From: an uncultured Anaerolineae bacterium
Lineage (GTDB): Bacteria; Chloroflexota; Anaerolineae; Anaerolineales; Villigracilaceae
Direction of reading: 5' to 3'
Length of the DNA stretch: 11,350 nucleotides
NCBI GenBank assembly: GCA_903854805.1
Contig: CAINXK010000199.1
Location: forward strand, 1 to 11,350
The stretch's first letter is position 1. Every line of letters starts with the position of its first letter. The position numbers and the translations under genes are program-made. The notes below the pieces were generated by a model that worked only from the letters and a program-made list of their open reading frames with translations, was not told the DNA's origin and did no database searches. Shown piece by piece: positions 1 to 6,717 of the stretch.

Positions 1-1
1 A

Positions 2-130
2 ATTGTCGATACCGTTTACCAAATCGGCAGAAAGATAGCTGACGATTTCAGGCAGAATATGCGTATCATCTACGATGATTTCTTGCCTGCCTGGAACTAT
101 CGGGCTGTACCTCTTCAGACAGTTGTTTAA
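2..130 (+). CDS. 3' end of an unrecognised gene, cut by the left edge
   Basis: The second frame is open from the left edge and ends at TAA 128-130, giving 42 residues. The C-terminal part reads DDFLPAWNYRAVPLQTVV, and the composition looks like real protein. The Trp-Asn-Tyr ending loosely recalls the C-termini of some DDE transposases, but I cannot assign a family and do not claim one. No start is visible because the gene begins outside the window. No terminator follows at once. A hairpin at 305-336, about 175 nt downstream, is the first candidate. Confidence 0.5.
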   Translation: MVDTVYQIGRKIADDFRQNMRIIYDDFLPAWNYRAVPLQTVV

Positions 131-454
131 TCCGCATTACTTAGGGAGAAAATTCAAAGTGCCGACTAAACAATTCTATATTTTCCATCCTTGTAGAGTT
201 ATGTATATTTTACCCGTTGCCGATCACTACTTGACGCAATGTGAGATTGTTTTATCTGATCAGGTTCATCAATTGTGGATGAACAATTTGAGTATGTAAT
301 ATATTGGGACATTAGGAAAAAAGAACTAATGTCCTATAATGTTATAGTTTTTAGTGATTTTTACAACCCCAATAATGCCGTTTATTTCTCAAGTTAGATA
401 TTTTTGTATCGGTAAAGAAGAATTTATTTGCGCAAAATCCGACGCAGGAAAATA
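131..454. other. Gene-free stretch with small inverted repeats
   Basis: No convincing coding frame was found on either strand. The stretch is AT-rich. It holds a 7-bp inverted repeat GTTCATC/GATGAAC at 264-270 and 278-284, overlapped by AATTGT/ACAATT at 271-276 and 283-288. It also holds the hairpin at 305-336 and the short dyad CTATAA/TTATAG at 334-339 and 342-347, which is followed by a short T run. These could be operator or terminator remnants. Nothing in the sequence decides between these. Confidence 0.4.
305..336. repeat. Hairpin between the left-edge gene and the two-gene + strand unit
   Basis: A perfect 9-bp inverted repeat, GGACATTAG (307-315) and CTAATGTCC (326-334), is separated by ten A-rich bases. 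One wobble and one more pair extend it to 305-336. It lies about 175 nt after the stop of the left-edge gene and is not followed directly by a T run, so it is a poor match to a classic intrinsic terminator on the + strand. Confidence 0.45.
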
Positions 455-483
455 TAGACATCTACCAGGAAGTATGGTAAAAT
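455..483 (+). promoter_or_regulatory. Sigma-70-type promoter of the two-gene + strand unit
   Basis: The -35 box TAGACA (455-460, five of six consensus bases) and the -10 box TAAAAT (478-483) are 17 bp apart. The -10 is preceded by TGG, close to an extended -10. Transcription would start near 490, leaving a leader of roughly 28 nt before the ATG at 518. Confidence 0.6.
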
Positions 484-504
484 TTCGACATCGGAATATT
501 TTAC
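477..504. promoter_or_regulatory. Dyad over the -10 box and predicted transcription start
   Basis: GTAAAAT (477-483) and ATTTTAC (498-504) form a perfect 7-bp inverted repeat. TTC/GAA at 484-486 and 494-496 continues it with one offset base. The dyad covers the -10 hexamer and the predicted start of transcription, where a repressor would act. The second gene of the unit carries winged-helix segments, so autoregulation is possible but unproven. Confidence 0.4.
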
Positions 505-517
505 ATTGGAGGCTTGT

Positions 518-940
518 ATGGATGCAAATTGGGATACCATTAGAAATAGAATTCTTGAAAGAAAACTAGAAAATAAGACATGGGCTTCGGACCGTAAACA
601 GTTACTCGCTATTTTCGACGCTGCTGAAAAACGGGGCTTAGTAGCAGGAGACCTAAACCAAGCACCTATTTCCAATCTGAGAGATATCATTAAACATGCA
701 AAAAATGCCATCAAAAAAAATGATGTTGAATATTTGGAAAAACTATTCAATATGGCAGTTAGTTTGGATACCTATGACTTGAGGAAGGAGATCGGTTCGC
801 TAAAGCTGAAGGTGATAAATTATAGGCGAAACCATTTGAACGGGGAAAAAATTATAAAAATCTCCGTTACCGAGGATGAGTTTGCACATATCCAAATCAA
901 TACAAAACGGCTGTATATTTTCGAGGAATATTCTAATTGA
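518..940 (+). CDS. Hypothetical protein, 140 aa, first gene of a coupled pair
   Basis: I do not recognise this family. The start is ATG 518, because GGAGG at 508-512 lies five bases upstream. A TTG at 506 would overlap this ribosome binding site and is unlikely to be used. The protein is soluble, mostly helical and charged, with many Lys, Asp and Glu residues, a helix-rich centre (IIKHAKNAIKKNDVEYLEKL) and a beta-like C-terminus (KIISVTEDEF-type strands). It has no signal peptide, membrane segment or cysteine cluster. The stop overlaps the TTG start of the next gene by four bases (TTGA), which indicates translational coupling and a shared job with the primase-like protein. A small accessory factor of a replication or plasmid-type module is a plausible guess from context only. 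Confidence 0.75.
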   Translation: MDANWDTIRNRILERKLENKTWASDRKQLLAIFDAAEKRGLVAGDLNQAPISNLRDIIKHAKNAIKKNDVEYLEKLFNMAVSLDTYDLRKEIGSLKLKVINYRRNHLNGEKIIKISVTEDEFAHIQINTKRLYIFEEYSN

Positions 941-2298
941 ACAATACAGAAGATCGCGATGAAAACAACGGAAAATACGAAAAAACATTGAAGTTTTGGG
1001 GAGAAAGAAAACATATTTTAGAGAAGAGTTTCAAGTATGATCAAAAGATACTGGATATTAAGAAAGTCACTTTGCCCGAGGCAGCCGCGATTGACTTGGA
1101 CCAGTGGGGGATCAAGACAATTCCACTCAAACCCTGGTCGGATCAATTAATCCATGGTTATACCCTGGTCGATAGTATATTTTACGATGTAGACAAAATC
1201 AGTTCCGATTTTATCGGTATGAATATTGGTATCGTGCTTGGTGAGCAATCACAAAACTTGTTTGCAATCAAGTGCCACAACGAGGCAAGCTACTGCACTC
1301 TAAGAGAAAAATTGGTGAACATCTCCCCATGGGTAATCAAATTTAATGATGAGTATTATCTAATATTGTGTTCCTTGGATGGGAAAATAGGAAACAAAAA
1401 GGGGGTGTTGATTGGTAGTGATCTAATCGGGAGAGGATATGTTGTAATACCGCCATCGATATTCCGAGTAGGTTCCGTGGAATGGCTTGAAAAGAATAGC
1501 GAATTTCCGCCATCTTTAGATAAAGCTGAAATTGCGAAAATAATGCCACTCGCAAAAGTGATTTCTGCCAGGGATAATTCTAAAGGTATTCCCCATGTAG
1601 AAATTTTAAAAACTCCACAGGTGATAAAAATAGCAGCGTGGGGCCAGAATTATCAATGGCAGAGTTATAAATCTTGCTTACCACAGGTTTGGAAAATACT
1701 TTGTTTGAGAGCGGATATTGAAGATGTTGGTCGTTTTAGAGCAACTTTGAGGGAAATAGCTGGTCTGGCTCAAATAAACAAAGGTACAGCGTCTACTATG
1801 CTTACCTACCTGGTACAGCTGGGTTTGCTTGATTGCTTGGAGAAAAATAATGGAGGTTATTACAAATTCTCCGATAAGGTTTTAGAAGGTGTTCAAAACG
1901 CCGATATCAATATTGATGAAATTGATGTTTCGATTACCCTTCTCTGGGATGACACATTTGCATGGGGTGCCATCAATGCGTCAGGTAAGAACGTGTACCT
2001 CGAACTATTGAAAAATTCTCATCGGACGAAGAGTAAGCTTAGCCTAGAATGCGGGATCGCCTGGCCAACGGCACACAGAGCACTGGAACGGCTGATGATG
2101 TTTGGGTTAGTGGTACATGATAATGAACATGGTTATTCTGGAATTCGGTGTGGTCCAGATCATTTTAAAAAAATTGCAGAGTTTTTTCAAACTACTGGCA
2201 GCATTTCACGGAAGGAGAAAGTGGATGCTCTTCAGCGAGAAAATTATCACGGCAAGCGTCTCAGTTGGGCTGTAAAAACGCTGAGAGAAAAAAAATAA
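937..2298 (+). CDS. Primase-polymerase-like protein with degenerate active site and winged-helix segments
   Basis: The protein has 453 aa and starts at TTG 937. GAGGA at 923-927 lies nine bases upstream, and the start overlaps the previous stop. Residues about 45-185 resemble the bifunctional primase-polymerase (archaeo-eukaryotic primase) fold. The NIGIVLG strand is at 96-102, and the characteristic GRGYVVIPPS is at 165-174, followed by a Gly and an E-W pair (V-E-W-L). In catalytic members the strand after NIGI carries Asp-x-Asp for metal binding. Here the matching stretch is FAIKCHN (109-115), and the usual His-x-Tyr motif reads EYYLIL, so nucleotidyl transfer is doubtful. Residues about 268-311 and 352-402 look like two winged-helix DNA-binding segments. 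A replication initiator or DNA-binding regulator of a mobile element, derived from a primase, fits best. The fold call is from motif recognition only. Confidence 0.65.
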   Translation: MNNTEDRDENNGKYEKTLKFWGERKHILEKSFKYDQKILDIKKVTLPEAAAIDLDQWGIKTIPLKPWSDQLIHGYTLVDSIFYDVDKISSDFIGMNIGIVLGEQSQNLFAIKCHNEASYCTLREKLVNISPWVIKFNDEYYLILCSLDGKIGNKKGVLIGSDLIGRGYVVIPPSIFRVGSVEWLEKNSEFPPSLDKAEIAKIMPLAKVISARDNSKGIPHVEILKTPQVIKIAAWGQNYQWQSYKSCLPQVWKILCLRADIEDVGRFRATLREIAGLAQINKGTASTMLTYLVQLGLLDCLEKNNGGYYKFSDKVLEGVQNADINIDEIDVSITLLWDDTFAWGAINASGKNVYLELLKNSHRTKSKLSLECGIAWPTAHRALERLMMFGLVVHDNEHGYSGIRCGPDHFKKIAEFFQTTGSISRKEKVDALQRENYHGKRLSWAVKTLREKK

Positions 2299-2362
2299 CG
2301 GTTTACCGTGGAACCAGTTACATTGGTATCAATATCTCCTTATAAAAGAATTTCACATTGTA

Positions 2363-2403
2363 AAAAACGGCAGAATAATCATCAAGACTGTTCTGCCGTT
2401 TTT
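2363..2403. terminator. Bidirectional intrinsic terminator between convergent genes
   Basis: A perfect 13-bp inverted repeat, AAAAACGGCAGAA (2363-2375) and TTCTGCCGTTTTT (2391-2403), has a 15-base loop. The A and T ends give a U tract in either direction. It lies 64 nt after the primase-like gene and 13 nt after the stop of the minus-strand lipoprotein gene, so it can end both transcripts. Confidence 0.85.
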
Positions 2404-2416
2404 ATTTCACATTAAT

Positions 2417-2748
2417 TTATTTTGTTGGACGTTTAAAAACATATACCATTTTCAATCCTGGCTCTCCAATTAAACTTACAAGCTCCCACCTGTCAGCTCC
2501 GAGATCGTTCAGATATTTGCTCACATCAGTTGATTTAGGATTTTCCATAATGACCCCTCCTTTGTTTTTAATATCAATAAATATTAGGTCCGTAGTTAAA
2601 ATGTTGTTTTCTTGGGAAAAATAATACAAACTATAGTTTTGTATTCCCATTTCGTCTCAATTGCCTGCGCCGATGATGGTGTTGCTGAGCATCCAGAAAA
2701 GCAAACCAATATCAATAGTAAATACGGTATTAATCTTTTTATTCCCAT
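2417..2748 (-). pseudogene. Frameshifted DUF4177-type lipoprotein
   Basis: The upstream half starts at ATG 2748, with AGGAGG nine bases before it. It encodes a lipoprotein signal peptide, IPYLLLILVCFSGC, with the lipid-carrying Cys at residue 20, then KWEYKTIV. This half stops at TAA 2596-2598 after 50 residues. The other half lies in the -1 frame, is open from 2650 to 2417, and contains YLNDLGADRWELVSL and a C-terminal VYVFKRP. In DUF4177 proteins WEYK opens the domain, and L-G-x-x-x-W-E-L-V followed by F-K-R-P closes it. The two halves therefore look like one gene of about 110 residues broken by a single frameshift. A sequencing error is possible. I see no canonical slippery heptamer for programmed frameshifting. 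No function is established for DUF4177 lipoproteins. Confidence 0.65.
2554..2563 (-). promoter_or_regulatory. Strong internal ribosome binding site inside the broken lipoprotein gene
   Basis: On the minus strand AAAGGAGGGG stands five bases before an in-frame ATG at 2548. Translation from there would give a 43-residue protein carrying only the C-terminal half of the DUF4177 domain. The match is as good as any true ribosome binding site in the window, so separate translation of the second half is possible, though a chance purine run cannot be excluded. Confidence 0.45.
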
Positions 2749-2926
2749 GCAATTATTCCTCCTAAACATTTCACAATTAATCTTCATTTTTGCATTATTG
2801 GTATTTTCCATTTTGAGGTTTGGCATCAAAATGTTTTGTTCTGCTGCTCACCCAATTTAATAGTCTGGCTAATTATAGGATGAAATTTGGCTTCATATCT
2901 TCCCCAACCCTAACTCTCCGGGAAAA

Positions 2927-3901
2927 TTATATTATCCGGCGTTTGTATGGAACATGGAGCAGTTCTGCGGCCTTTTGCTTGGTTTGCTCCGGGCGCCGGT
3001 CATATCGGGCGGTAGTTTGAACATTGGAATGCCCAGCCATTTTTGCAACAGTGGCAATGTCCGCGCCGGCATCCAGTAAGTCGCTGACGAATGACCTGCG
3101 TAGATCGTGCGGGGAAAACTCATTTACGCCGGCTTGTTCCGCTCTCCGAATTAGCATGTCGTATATAGCCTGGCTGGTAAGTTTTTTCCCAAATTGTAAA
3201 TTGCCGCCCTTGTTGATCGCAAGAAAAAGTGGCCCATCTTCCACGCCGCGTAGTTGCAGCCAGTCAGCTAGAGCTTCCGCGGAACCACGGTTCGGGTAAA
3301 CGGTTCGCTGTTTCCGTCTTTTCCCAGTAACTACAATACATCCCGTATTTGCATCAATTTCAGTCAAAGAAATATTTACAACTTCGTCGCGGCGTAATCC
3401 GGTCGAATACATTATCCCAATGATGGCTGCATCCCGGATGCCGGCAGGATTGGGATCGCTCATGCAGATGTTCATTAACGCCAGGATTTCTCCAGTAGAA
3501 ACACTGCGACCAGCTGGTAAGGTTTCCCCGGTAACAGCTTTCAAATCAGCCGCTCTCTGGTAATCTTCCGCGGACATCAATCCCAATCTCCAACTCTCCT
3601 GTAATACACGCCTGAGAGCAACCAGCATCTTATTGGCTGTGGCCGGCTTATATGTTTCCGAAAGTTTTGCCCTGATGGCAGAAGTGTGCTGGTAACGCAG
3701 TTTACTCCAATCCAAATTGAAACAATCTACATTCCCTGAACTTAGCAGGCCGGCGATAACATTGAGTGCCTGTTGTTGGGTTCGCCGTCCTGAAGGCGCC
3801 TGGCTGGCCAGGTAAACTGAGGCTGGATTTAGGTCATTGGGACGACTTTCGGGGGCAATTATGGCGGTTGTTGAGTTTGCAATGCTGAGGTCTAGGTCCA
3901 T
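2927..3901 (-). CDS. Tyrosine recombinase (phage-type integrase / Xer family)
   Basis: A 324-aa site-specific recombinase that would cut and rejoin DNA through a covalent 3'-phosphotyrosine. The N-terminal part (about 20-115) is the SAM-like helical core-binding domain. The catalytic domain has a full set of active-site residues: Arg170 in TGLRRDE, Lys in GKRRKQR (194-200), His265 and Arg268 in HDLRR, His291 in GHSNVQ, and Tyr300 in ARYDRR. The length is normal for Xer/integrase proteins. The start is ATG 3901, with AAAGGA five bases upstream and a promoter at 3936-3963. No dedicated terminator is seen below 2927. It could serve the neighbouring primase-like pair as the integrase of a mobile element, or mobilise the region to its right, where a truncated paralogue lies (6358-6699). 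Its attachment sites were not identified. Confidence 0.93.
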   Translation of the reverse strand: MDLDLSIANSTTAIIAPESRPNDLNPASVYLASQAPSGRRTQQQALNVIAGLLSSGNVDCFNLDWSKLRYQHTSAIRAKLSETYKPATANKMLVALRRVLQESWRLGLMSAEDYQRAADLKAVTGETLPAGRSVSTGEILALMNICMSDPNPAGIRDAAIIGIMYSTGLRRDEVVNISLTEIDANTGCIVVTGKRRKQRTVYPNRGSAEALADWLQLRGVEDGPLFLAINKGGNLQFGKKLTSQAIYDMLIRRAEQAGVNEFSPHDLRRSFVSDLLDAGADIATVAKMAGHSNVQTTARYDRRPEQTKQKAAELLHVPYKRRII

Positions 3902-3935
3902 GTTTATCCTTTGGGAAGTGTCATTCTCATAATCT

Positions 3936-3963
3936 ATTATAGAACAATATTTCTAAAAAACAA
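3936..3963 (-). promoter_or_regulatory. Sigma-70-type promoter of the tyrosine recombinase gene
   Basis: Read on the minus strand, TTGTTT (3958-3963) and a perfect TATAAT (3936-3941) are 16 bp apart. The -10 box ends 34 nt before the ATG at 3901. This suggests that the integrase is expressed from its own promoter rather than from read-through. Confidence 0.6.
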
Positions 3964-4293
3964 GCTCGAAACAAGACTTTTTTCTGGGACCACAGTAAGT
4001 CGTTGAATGGCGTTGCGTAGACAAATAGGTGATCATATTTGATTATCCTGCATCTGCAATACTATACTCAAGTACCATGCCTAGTTCCGTGGTTAGCGAG
4101 GCGCTTTTGTGTTTTATAAGCGTGCCCAGAACAGGGATTTCTCCATTATCCGGACAACCCAATCGTAAACGTAAAAGTCATGTACAATATAATTATAGTA
4201 ATTCTGGTTTCGTACAAATATTGCAAACAAGATCAATACTAGGGGGTTTCTGGTTGAACAACGTAGATTAATTTCCTGTTTTAAGGATGGTTC
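3964..4293. other. Intergenic stretch between divergent recombinase and sortase-protein genes
   Basis: I see no credible gene here; the frames that stay open have unnatural composition and no ribosome binding site. A TATAAT at 4188-4193 on the + strand could be a -10 box for the sortase-protein gene, with a long leader of about 95 nt, but its -35 region is weak. Two near-identical GTACAAxTAT words begin at 4182 and 4212, 30 bp apart, and might be an operator pair. AAGGA at 4283-4287 is the ribosome binding site of the next gene. Confidence 0.4.
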
Positions 4294-6381
4294 ATGCATT
4301 CATTTCGGATCAAAATATTAATAATCTTGTTATGCGCCAGCATATTTGCAATACAGGCTAATTCAGTGTATGCATCAACTTTGTTAATTACAGTAGATAA
4401 TATGGGTTACGTAGGTTTATGGCCATCACTTGCTTTGAAAAAAAATGGAAATCCAGTCATAGCTTATTTTGACCAAACAAACCATAATTTGAAACTAGCT
4501 GTGTGTAACGATAATAACTGCAAAAATAAAACCTTCGCAACTGTAGATAGTGGACATGATATGGGGTATGACCCAGCGTTGGTTTTGAATTCCAATGATT
4601 ATCCTATTATCAGTTATTACGATCAGCCAAACGGAAACTTGAAATTAGTAGTCTGTTCAGATACCACTTGTGGAAGCAAAACATTCACAACCGTGGATAG
4701 CATTGGGGATGTGGGTGATTTTCCATCTATGGCTCTAAACCGCAGCGGGTTTCCTGTTATCAGCTATCCTGATTTTACATCTCATGAATTAAAGCTGGCA
4801 ATATGTTCAGATGTTTTTTGTAATAATAAAGTGATCACTATTTTGGACAGCGGATCTGGTACTGGGTATGACACTTCCTTAGTATTGAACCAGGATGATT
4901 TCCCCGTCGTCAGCTATAGCAACGGAGGTTTGAAAGTGGTAGTTTGTGCCGATACCACCTGCACTGATAAATCGACTACAACAGTAGACAGTTCTACTAT
5001 TTTTGGAATGAGTACTTCTTTGAAGTTGAACAAACTTGGTTTCCCTGTGATCAGTTATTTGCGCACCAGTAACAATTTTTTATATTTAGCTAATTGTTTG
5101 AACTTAATCTGTACCAATAAATCCATCAAAATTGTGGATGGCACTGATAATTATGGTCGCTTCACTTCTTTGGTCTTAAGTAATAACGATTATCCGATCA
5201 TCAGTTATGCGAATAGCACTAGTACAGATTTGAAATTGGCAGTTTGTGCTGATGCGCAATGTGATAGTTCGGCAATATCAACTGTCGCTAGTTCTGTATA
5301 TTTAGCAGACGATATATCTATGGCTGTACGAAGTGATGGTTCTCCTATAATTGGTTTTACAGATTACACTTTTACGAATTATCCGGATGGAGAAAACGGA
5401 AATTTAAAACTGGCGATAATTGATAATCAAGCACCTAGTATCAGTGGAACAAATCTGACATCTAATTATGAAATTGGGCCAAGTAGTTTCAAAGTTACTT
5501 TTGGTGAGGATGTTCGAAACTCAGGTGGAGGTTCGAGCCCAGAGGATGTAACTAATCCGTCCAATTACTTATTGGTTGAAGTCGGTGCTGATGGGGTTTA
5601 TACGACAATTTCCTGCAAAGGTGGGGTTGTTGTGGATGATGTAAAAGTTCCGATAAAGAGTGTGACCTACAATTCATCGACGTTTACATCCGTAATTACA
5701 CTATCATCACCGCTGGAAACAGGAAACTACCGCCTGTTTGTTTGTGGAACCACGTCAATTGTGGATATGGCTGGCAATCCTATCGCTGGTGATGGGTCAA
5801 ATAAAGGGACGGATTTTATTTTAGATATATCAGTTGGGGCTTCGCGATTAAGGCATAAAACTTTGCCGTTTACAGGATTTTCCCCAAGTAAAACATCTTT
5901 CATTCCTGCTCAATCGGCATCATCCCGATATTCCAACTTGGGTTCAGTTATTCTAGAGATACCCACCTTGAAGATTTTTTCGAATGTTGTTGGTGTTCCG
6001 AAATCCAGTGCCGAATGGGATGTTAAGTGGCTGACATCGGATATCGGTTGGCTTAATGGTACAGCTTTTCCGACCTGGGAAGGAAACTCAGTCATTACCG
6101 GCCATGTTTATTCCGCCGATGGACTTCCGGGACCATTTGTAAATATTAAAAATTTGAAGTATGGTGATCAAATTATTGTTCATATGTCGGGTGAAAAGTA
6201 TATTTTCGAAGTCCTCAAATTAAGTTTGGTAAATCCCACAATGACCAGTTTTGCATATGAACACCTGGAAGGCAATTCATTTTTAACCCTAATTACGTGT
6301 GAAAGATATGACCAACAAAGTCACAGCTATCTTTATCGCCGAATAGTTCGAGCAGTCTTAGTGAAAATGATACGAGAGTAA
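4294..6381 (+). CDS. Secreted beta-propeller/Ig-like protein with LPFTG motif and C-terminal sortase domain
   Basis: A 695-aa exported protein. The start is ATG 4294, with AAGGA six bases upstream. Residues 1-27 form a signal peptide with likely cleavage after SVYA. Residues about 37-379 hold seven repeats of about 50 residues with the core PVISY...LKLAVC, probably a seven-bladed beta-propeller. Six repeats carry a C-x4-C pair. Residues about 380-513 resemble an SbsA-type Ig-like domain, common in surface proteins. LPFTG follows at 524-528. The sortase domain spans about 545-692, with His604 in TGHVY, Cys669 in TLITC, and a C-terminal Arg cluster (682, 683, 686) that should supply the catalytic Arg. 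Sortases are transpeptidases that cleave LPxTG-like signals. Here enzyme and motif share one chain outside the membrane. The gene is AT-rich. Its 3' end overlaps a recombinase remnant by 24 bp. The substrate is unknown. Confidence 0.88.
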   Translation: MHSFRIKILIILLCASIFAIQANSVYASTLLITVDNMGYVGLWPSLALKKNGNPVIAYFDQTNHNLKLAVCNDNNCKNKTFATVDSGHDMGYDPALVLNSNDYPIISYYDQPNGNLKLVVCSDTTCGSKTFTTVDSIGDVGDFPSMALNRSGFPVISYPDFTSHELKLAICSDVFCNNKVITILDSGSGTGYDTSLVLNQDDFPVVSYSNGGLKVVVCADTTCTDKSTTTVDSSTIFGMSTSLKLNKLGFPVISYLRTSNNFLYLANCLNLICTNKSIKIVDGTDNYGRFTSLVLSNNDYPIISYANSTSTDLKLAVCADAQCDSSAISTVASSVYLADDISMAVRSDGSPIIGFTDYTFTNYPDGENGNLKLAIIDNQAPSISGTNLTSNYEIGPSSFKVTFGEDVRNSGGGSSPEDVTNPSNYLLVEVGADGVYTTISCKGGVVVDDVKVPIKSVTYNSSTFTSVITLSSPLETGNYRLFVCGTTSIVDMAGNPIAGDGSNKGTDFILDISVGASRLRHKTLPFTGFSPSKTSFIPAQSASSRYSNLGSVILEIPTLKIFSNVVGVPKSSAEWDVKWLTSDIGWLNGTAFPTWEGNSVITGHVYSADGLPGPFVNIKNLKYGDQIIVHMSGEKYIFEVLKLSLVNPTMTSFAYEHLEGNSFLTLITCERYDQQSHSYLYRRIVRAVLVKMIRE
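4402..5430 (+). repeat. Seven tandem propeller-type units in the sortase protein
   Basis: Units of about 50 codons follow one another. Paired cysteines stand at residues 71/76, 121/126, 171/176, 218/223, 268/273 and 318/323, giving periods of 50, 50, 47, 50 and 50. Each unit has a Pro-(V/I)-(I/V)-(A/S)-Tyr strand and most have an LKLAVC-like strand. The seventh unit keeps the strands but has lost both cysteines. The DNA copies have diverged, so the duplications are old. Confidence 0.8.
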
Positions 6382-6699
6382 ATCAACAAATTGGGACTTA
6401 CTTTCTCGCTGCCCGTATGGCATTTGCAGCTCAGCCGCTTTCTGTTTCGCATCATCCGGTCCGCGATCATAACGGGCAGTAGTCTCAATATTTTGATGGC
6501 CAGCCAACTTTGCGACCGTACCAAAATCCGCACCGGCAGCCAGTAGATCGCTAATGAATGGTCGGCGAAGATCTTGGGGACTGAACTCCATAATGCCGGC
6601 CTCATTAGCTCGTTCGGCAAGCATATTGTAGATTGCCTGGCTGGTGAGTTTTTTCCTGAGTTGCAAGCGCCTACCCTTATAATCGCCACAACCAACCAC
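6358..6699 (-). pseudogene. C-terminal remnant of a second tyrosine recombinase
   Basis: The open frame of 113 codons matches the last 90 or so residues of the intact recombinase at 2927-3901. By eye about two thirds of residues are identical (for example KKLTSQAIY, EFSP, DLLxAGAD, TTARYDR). The core-binding domain and the first half of the catalytic domain, with its Arg and Lys, are absent. An in-frame TGA at 6703-6705 lies directly upstream, and the only possible start is GTG 6699 without a clear ribosome binding site. The first His of H-x-x-R is Gln (SPQDLRR), while the second His (AGHQN) and the Tyr (ARYDR) remain. After PYGQR the frame runs on for 17 unrelated residues into the end of the sortase gene. 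It cannot be an active recombinase. It marks an earlier integration or duplication event. Confidence 0.88.
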
Positions 6700-6717
6700 T
6701 TTTCATGATTGTTTATT

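Noticed and set aside
75..299. Open frame of 74 codons near the left edge
   Set aside because: It overlaps the end of the better-supported left-edge gene in another frame, lacks a ribosome binding site, and has unnatural composition.
2598..2650. Programmed ribosomal frameshift in the lipoprotein gene
   Set aside because: The shift from first to second frame is -1, but the run T TTT CCC and the following A-rich codons do not form a standard slippery heptamer, and no clear downstream stem was seen.
4029..4299. Open frames on both strands in the gap before the sortase gene
   Set aside because: Neither has a ribosome binding site or protein-like composition. The region better fits a regulatory gap between divergent genes.
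5521..5560. A GGTTCGAGCCC word resembling a tRNA T-arm
   Set aside because: It lies inside the sortase-protein gene in frame and has no acceptor or anticodon stems around it.
3964..6357. An integron-like cassette array next to the recombinase
   Set aside because: Only one large gene follows, no repeated attC-like hairpins were seen, and the recombinase shows no obvious integron-integrase insertion between its catalytic motifs.
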